Assembly (NCBI RefSeq): GCF_000355805.1
Contig: NZ_CM001837.1
Span: 753,308-817,307, forward strand
Direction: 5' to 3'
Source of the DNA: Dokdonia sp. PRO95
Lineage (GTDB): Bacteria > Bacteroidota > Bacteroidia > Flavobacteriales > Flavobacteriaceae
Length of the DNA stretch: 64,000 nt
Of this stretch, positions 61,465 through 64,000 are shown in pieces. Every line of letters begins with the position of its first letter. The stretch's first letter is position 1. The notes beneath the pieces are model-generated. The model did not search any database. It saw nothing but the letters and a program-made list of their open reading frames with translations, and was not told the DNA's origin. The translations under genes were made by a program, and so were the position numbers.

Positions 61465-64000
61465 TTATCTATTAATATATAATGGTCCTGCTAGTTGCTT
61501 GAGTGAACCAGCATCGTTTGTATAGTCAAGTACGTAGTAATAGGTACCTACAGGTAATAACCTGTCTTGATCTACAACTACACGTCCATTAGACTCTCCT
61601 CTGAAGAAGACGTTATCTTGTCCATATCCGTCTGCATCCCAAACAAGCACTCCCCATCTGTTGTAGATACGTAACTTATTATTAGGATACTGCTCGATAC
61701 CTCTTATTACAAAGACATCGTTAAGGCCATCACCATTAGGAGTCATAATATCAAATACTTCTAATCCATCTGTTGCATCTGGATTACCATTATTTACTTC
61801 TAGGAAGTCTGGAATACCATTATCATTCTCGTCACCTAGTTCTTCACCGTTTAGAATACCATCACCGTCACAATCTCCATCAAGGAATTCTTGACTAGCA
61901 GCGAGTGTCTGGCTACTTACTTCTAAACTACAAGAGTTATTAGGGTCTGTACCATCTAATCCTTCTCTACCATCAGAAACTCCGTCACCATCTGTATCAG
62001 GATTAGTAGGATCTGTAGTGTTACCGTTAGGATCTGAAGGAGTAAGCGGATTATCTATTCCAGTAATCTCTTCCTCATTAGTTAACCCATCGTTGTCACA
62101 ATCTGCATTGTTAAACTCTGCTGTTGTTGTTACAGTCTGGCTATCTGCTACTAAATCACAAACATCAAATGGATCTGTACCATCTGCTATTTCGTCTGCA
62201 TTAGTTACACCATCGCCATCACAATCAAGGCTAGCAAAATCAGTATCCATAGGTAGTGTAACACTATCTATTAAGAAATCACATGGACTGTTAGGGTCTG
62301 TTTTATCTTCTGCTTCATCACCATCAGAAACTCCGTCACCATCTGTATCAGGGTTAGTAGGATCTGTTGTATTACCATTAGGATCTGCAGGAGTATCAGG
62401 ATCATCTGTTCCAGTGATTTCTTCTGCATTAGTTAATCCATCCAGGTCACAATCAAGATCATTCCACATCTGAGAAGGATCTACAGATTGACTACTTACC
62501 TGTAAATCGCAAGGATCATTAGGATCTGTCATATCTCCAGCTTCATCACCATCTGTTACACCGTCACCATCTGTATCTGGATTTTGTGGATCTGTTGTGT
62601 TACCATTTGGATCATTTGGAGTTGAAGGATCATCGATTCCTGTAGTCTCCTCATTGTTAGTAAGACCATCCATATCACAATCAATACTATTCCATTCATT
62701 TGTAACGATAGTTAAATCTTGATCCATAGCATTATAAGAACAAGGATCGTTAGGATCAGTACCACCATTTACTTCATCATCATTTGAAACACCATCACCA
62801 TCACAATCTCCAAGTCCTTGTCCATTACATTCGTCAAAAGAAACAGAAACCTCTGCTGGATCACTTAGATTCCCATCATTATCCATTACTGTATAAGCGA
62901 TAGGTGCTGGATCTTCTACAGATAATCCTGTACAAGTAGCATCTGGAATGCCCGCAGCAGTACAAGGTGTAAAAGTAATTGCACCTGTTACTGGGTCTAC
63001 ACTCCAAACTCCTACTCCAGGTTCAACTAGGTCATCACCAGGATTTGTTGTACCAACAATCTGTACCGTCGATGGATCTACAACATCCCCATTAACATCA
63101 TTTGCAAGTACATCTATCACTACTGGAAGACCAGTTGTATTATCTGCACTTACATCGGCAGTTGCAACAGGAACGTAATCCACGGTTACGGTAGCTATAT
63201 TTGATGGGTTACCATCATTATCGTCTATCGTATAACTAGCAGGCGAAGTTGGATCCTCATTAAATCCAGCTATTGGAATAAAGCTTATTGTTCCAGTAAT
63301 TGGATTCACCTGCCAAGAACCTTCTCCTGGTACTGTGTAACCAGTTACGTCTCCATTAGCATCAATAGCAACGTCTAGCGCTCCAACTGGAACTACTAAG
63401 CTCACGCTAGTTACATCTAAGGTACCATCAGGATCTGCATCTACTCCATTGCCATTATCAGCCGTTGGATCTACACTTACCGTTGCACCAGGTGTATTTG
63501 CTAAACTCTCATCATCTTGTGCTACTGGTGGCTCTGCATCATACATCACAGATACCGTAGCTGCGTTAGATACATTACCATCATTATCATTTATTGTATA
63601 AGTAATGTCTTGTGGATCTTGGGTAGATACTCCAACACAACTAGCATCAGGAATTCCAGCTGCACTACAAGGTGTAAAAGTAATCGCTCCACTTACTGGA
63701 TCAACACTCCAAACTCCTACTCCAGGCTCTACTAAATCATCTCCAGGATTGGCAGTTCCCACGATTTGAACCGTCGTCAAATCTAAAGTACCATCAGGAT
63801 CCATATCATTACCTGCAACATTAACAATCACTGGATCACCAGTCATATTATTGTTACTAGCATCATCCATCGCAACTGGTGGTTCTGGAACAAAACTCAC
63901 ACTTACACTTGCTGGATCTGAAACATTACCTTCGTCATCCGCAACCACATACTCAATATCGGTAGGGTCTGCTGTGAAAATCTCAGGACAATCAGGTAAG
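61465..64000 (-). CDS. Large T9SS gliding-motility-type adhesin, C-terminal part (partial)
   Basis: The frame stays open to the window's right edge at 64000, so the N-terminus is missing; at least 845 residues are present. From the edge inward there are cadherin/tandem-95-like repeats of about 115-120 residues (TYTIDDNDGN, VWSVDPVTGAITFTP) and then Ca2+-binding thrombospondin type 3 repeats (DTDGDGVSDGDE, NGNTTDPTNPDTDGDG). The C-terminal 90 residues form a type B sorting domain (FDIMTPNGDGLNDVFVIRGI, NRWGVLVWD, GTYYYVLDY), which relies on a SprF partner for secretion. It probably encodes a SprB-like surface adhesin. Several repeats are near-identical at DNA level. Confidence 0.93.
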   Translation of the reverse strand, partial: LPDCPEIFTADPTDIEYVVADDEGNVSDPASVSVSFVPEPPVAMDDASNNNMTGDPVIVNVAGNDMDPDGTLDLTTVQIVGTANPGDDLVEPGVGVWSVDPVSGAITFTPCSAAGIPDASCVGVSTQDPQDITYTINDNDGNVSNAATVSVMYDAEPPVAQDDESLANTPGATVSVDPTADNGNGVDADPDGTLDVTSVSLVVPVGALDVAIDANGDVTGYTVPGEGSWQVNPITGTISFIPIAGFNEDPTSPASYTIDDNDGNPSNIATVTVDYVPVATADVSADNTTGLPVVIDVLANDVNGDVVDPSTVQIVGTTNPGDDLVEPGVGVWSVDPVTGAITFTPCTAAGIPDATCTGLSVEDPAPIAYTVMDNDGNLSDPAEVSVSFDECNGQGLGDCDGDGVSNDDEVNGGTDPNDPCSYNAMDQDLTIVTNEWNSIDCDMDGLTNNEETTGIDDPSTPNDPNGNTTDPQNPDTDGDGVTDGDEAGDMTDPNDPCDLQVSSQSVDPSQMWNDLDCDLDGLTNAEEITGTDDPDTPADPNGNTTDPTNPDTDGDGVSDGDEAEDKTDPNSPCDFLIDSVTLPMDTDFASLDCDGDGVTNADEIADGTDPFDVCDLVADSQTVTTTAEFNNADCDNDGLTNEEEITGIDNPLTPSDPNGNTTDPTNPDTDGDGVSDGREGLDGTDPNNSCSLEVSSQTLAASQEFLDGDCDGDGILNGEELGDENDNGIPDFLEVNNGNPDATDGLEVFDIMTPNGDGLNDVFVIRGIEQYPNNKLRIYNRWGVLVWDADGYGQDNVFFRGESNGRVVVDQDRLLPVGTYYYVLDYTNDAGSLKQLAGPLYINR
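61970..62036. repeat. Thrombospondin-3 unit DNA repeat, first copy
   Basis: This stretch is nearly identical to 62329-62395 (identical words CATCAGAAACTCCGTCACCA and TTAGTAGGATCTG) and a third related unit occurs around 62550-62620. It reflects recent duplication of the adhesin repeats. Confidence 0.8.
62329..62395. repeat. Thrombospondin-3 unit DNA repeat, second copy
   Basis: Near-identical partner of 61970-62036 within the adhesin gene. Confidence 0.8.

Noticed and set aside
62018..62473. Plus-strand open frame of 151 codons inside the adhesin gene
   Set aside because: It reflects the low-complexity repeat codons on the other strand; the minus-strand product has recognisable domains.
1..64000. 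CRISPR arrays, tRNA, rRNA, insertion sequences or prophage
   Set aside because: I saw no spaced direct repeats of CRISPR size, no tRNA-like arms, no transposase and no phage structural genes. The S24 regulator alone is not evidence of a prophage.

Overview
The window comes from a marine-type member of the Flavobacteriaceae (Bacteroidota). The pointers are low GC, GLPGLI proteins, DUF5686 and carboxypeptidase-like regulatory-domain proteins, PorP/SprF with a type IX secretion (T9SS) adhesin, flavobacterial -7 promoter boxes (TAnnTTTG) and few Shine-Dalgarno sites. A Dokdonia-like genus is my best guess, partly because of an abundant palindrome (CGCTTTCGCGAAAGCG) scattered between and inside genes; this placement is inference. 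I see no rRNA, tRNA, CRISPR array, insertion sequence or prophage.

Layout. 1-3.8 kb: the end of apaG, a DUF6695-like protein with an NRDE protein, and pruA. 3.8-7.4 kb: an assimilatory sulfate operon (Rrf2 regulator, DUF2061 membrane protein, cysH, cysD, cysN). 7.7-9.4 kb: two related secreted proteins, one with a fibrinogen-like end. 9.4-19.5 kb: a methionine/SAM region. On the minus strand a SAM-I riboswitch precedes metY, then metX, hom, a split metH and metF; divergently, a SAM-II-type aptamer precedes metK. Sulfate reduction, homocysteine formation, methylation and SAM synthesis thus sit in one 15-kb neighbourhood.

19.6-28.5 kb: CIA30-like and TMEM175-like genes, then an outer-membrane receptor/GLPGLI/GLPGLI/coiled-coil operon divergent from a histidine kinase-response regulator pair, with three 10-bp-phased GTTAA repeats between them. 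28.5-44 kb: mostly housekeeping genes (truncated globin, deoxynucleoside kinase, App1-like phosphatase, peroxiredoxin-like protein, pyrophosphatase, DUF5686 protein, pdhB, etfBA, bifunctional nuclease, NupC, thyA). 44-50.4 kb: two secreted TonB-C-like proteins, ergothioneine genes egtB and egtD, a DUF427 protein, a CBM48 protein, a class V aminotransferase-fold enzyme (possible EgtE), a 2TM protein and folA. 50.5-58.3 kb: fabD, a cluster of four tiny lipoproteins (two with 11-residue LEA-like repeats) around an S24-type regulator, a DUF2461 protein, waaA, a sugar aminotransferase and an amidohydrolase. 58.4-64 kb: an OmpA/PD40 protein, PorP/SprF and the C-terminal part of a large repetitive T9SS adhesin that runs off the window.

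Most notable are the divergent SAM-I/SAM-II control region with a candidate switching helix before metK, the palindrome family and its in-frame copies inside genes, the LEA-like lipoprotein cluster, and the phased operator-like repeats at the two-component locus.
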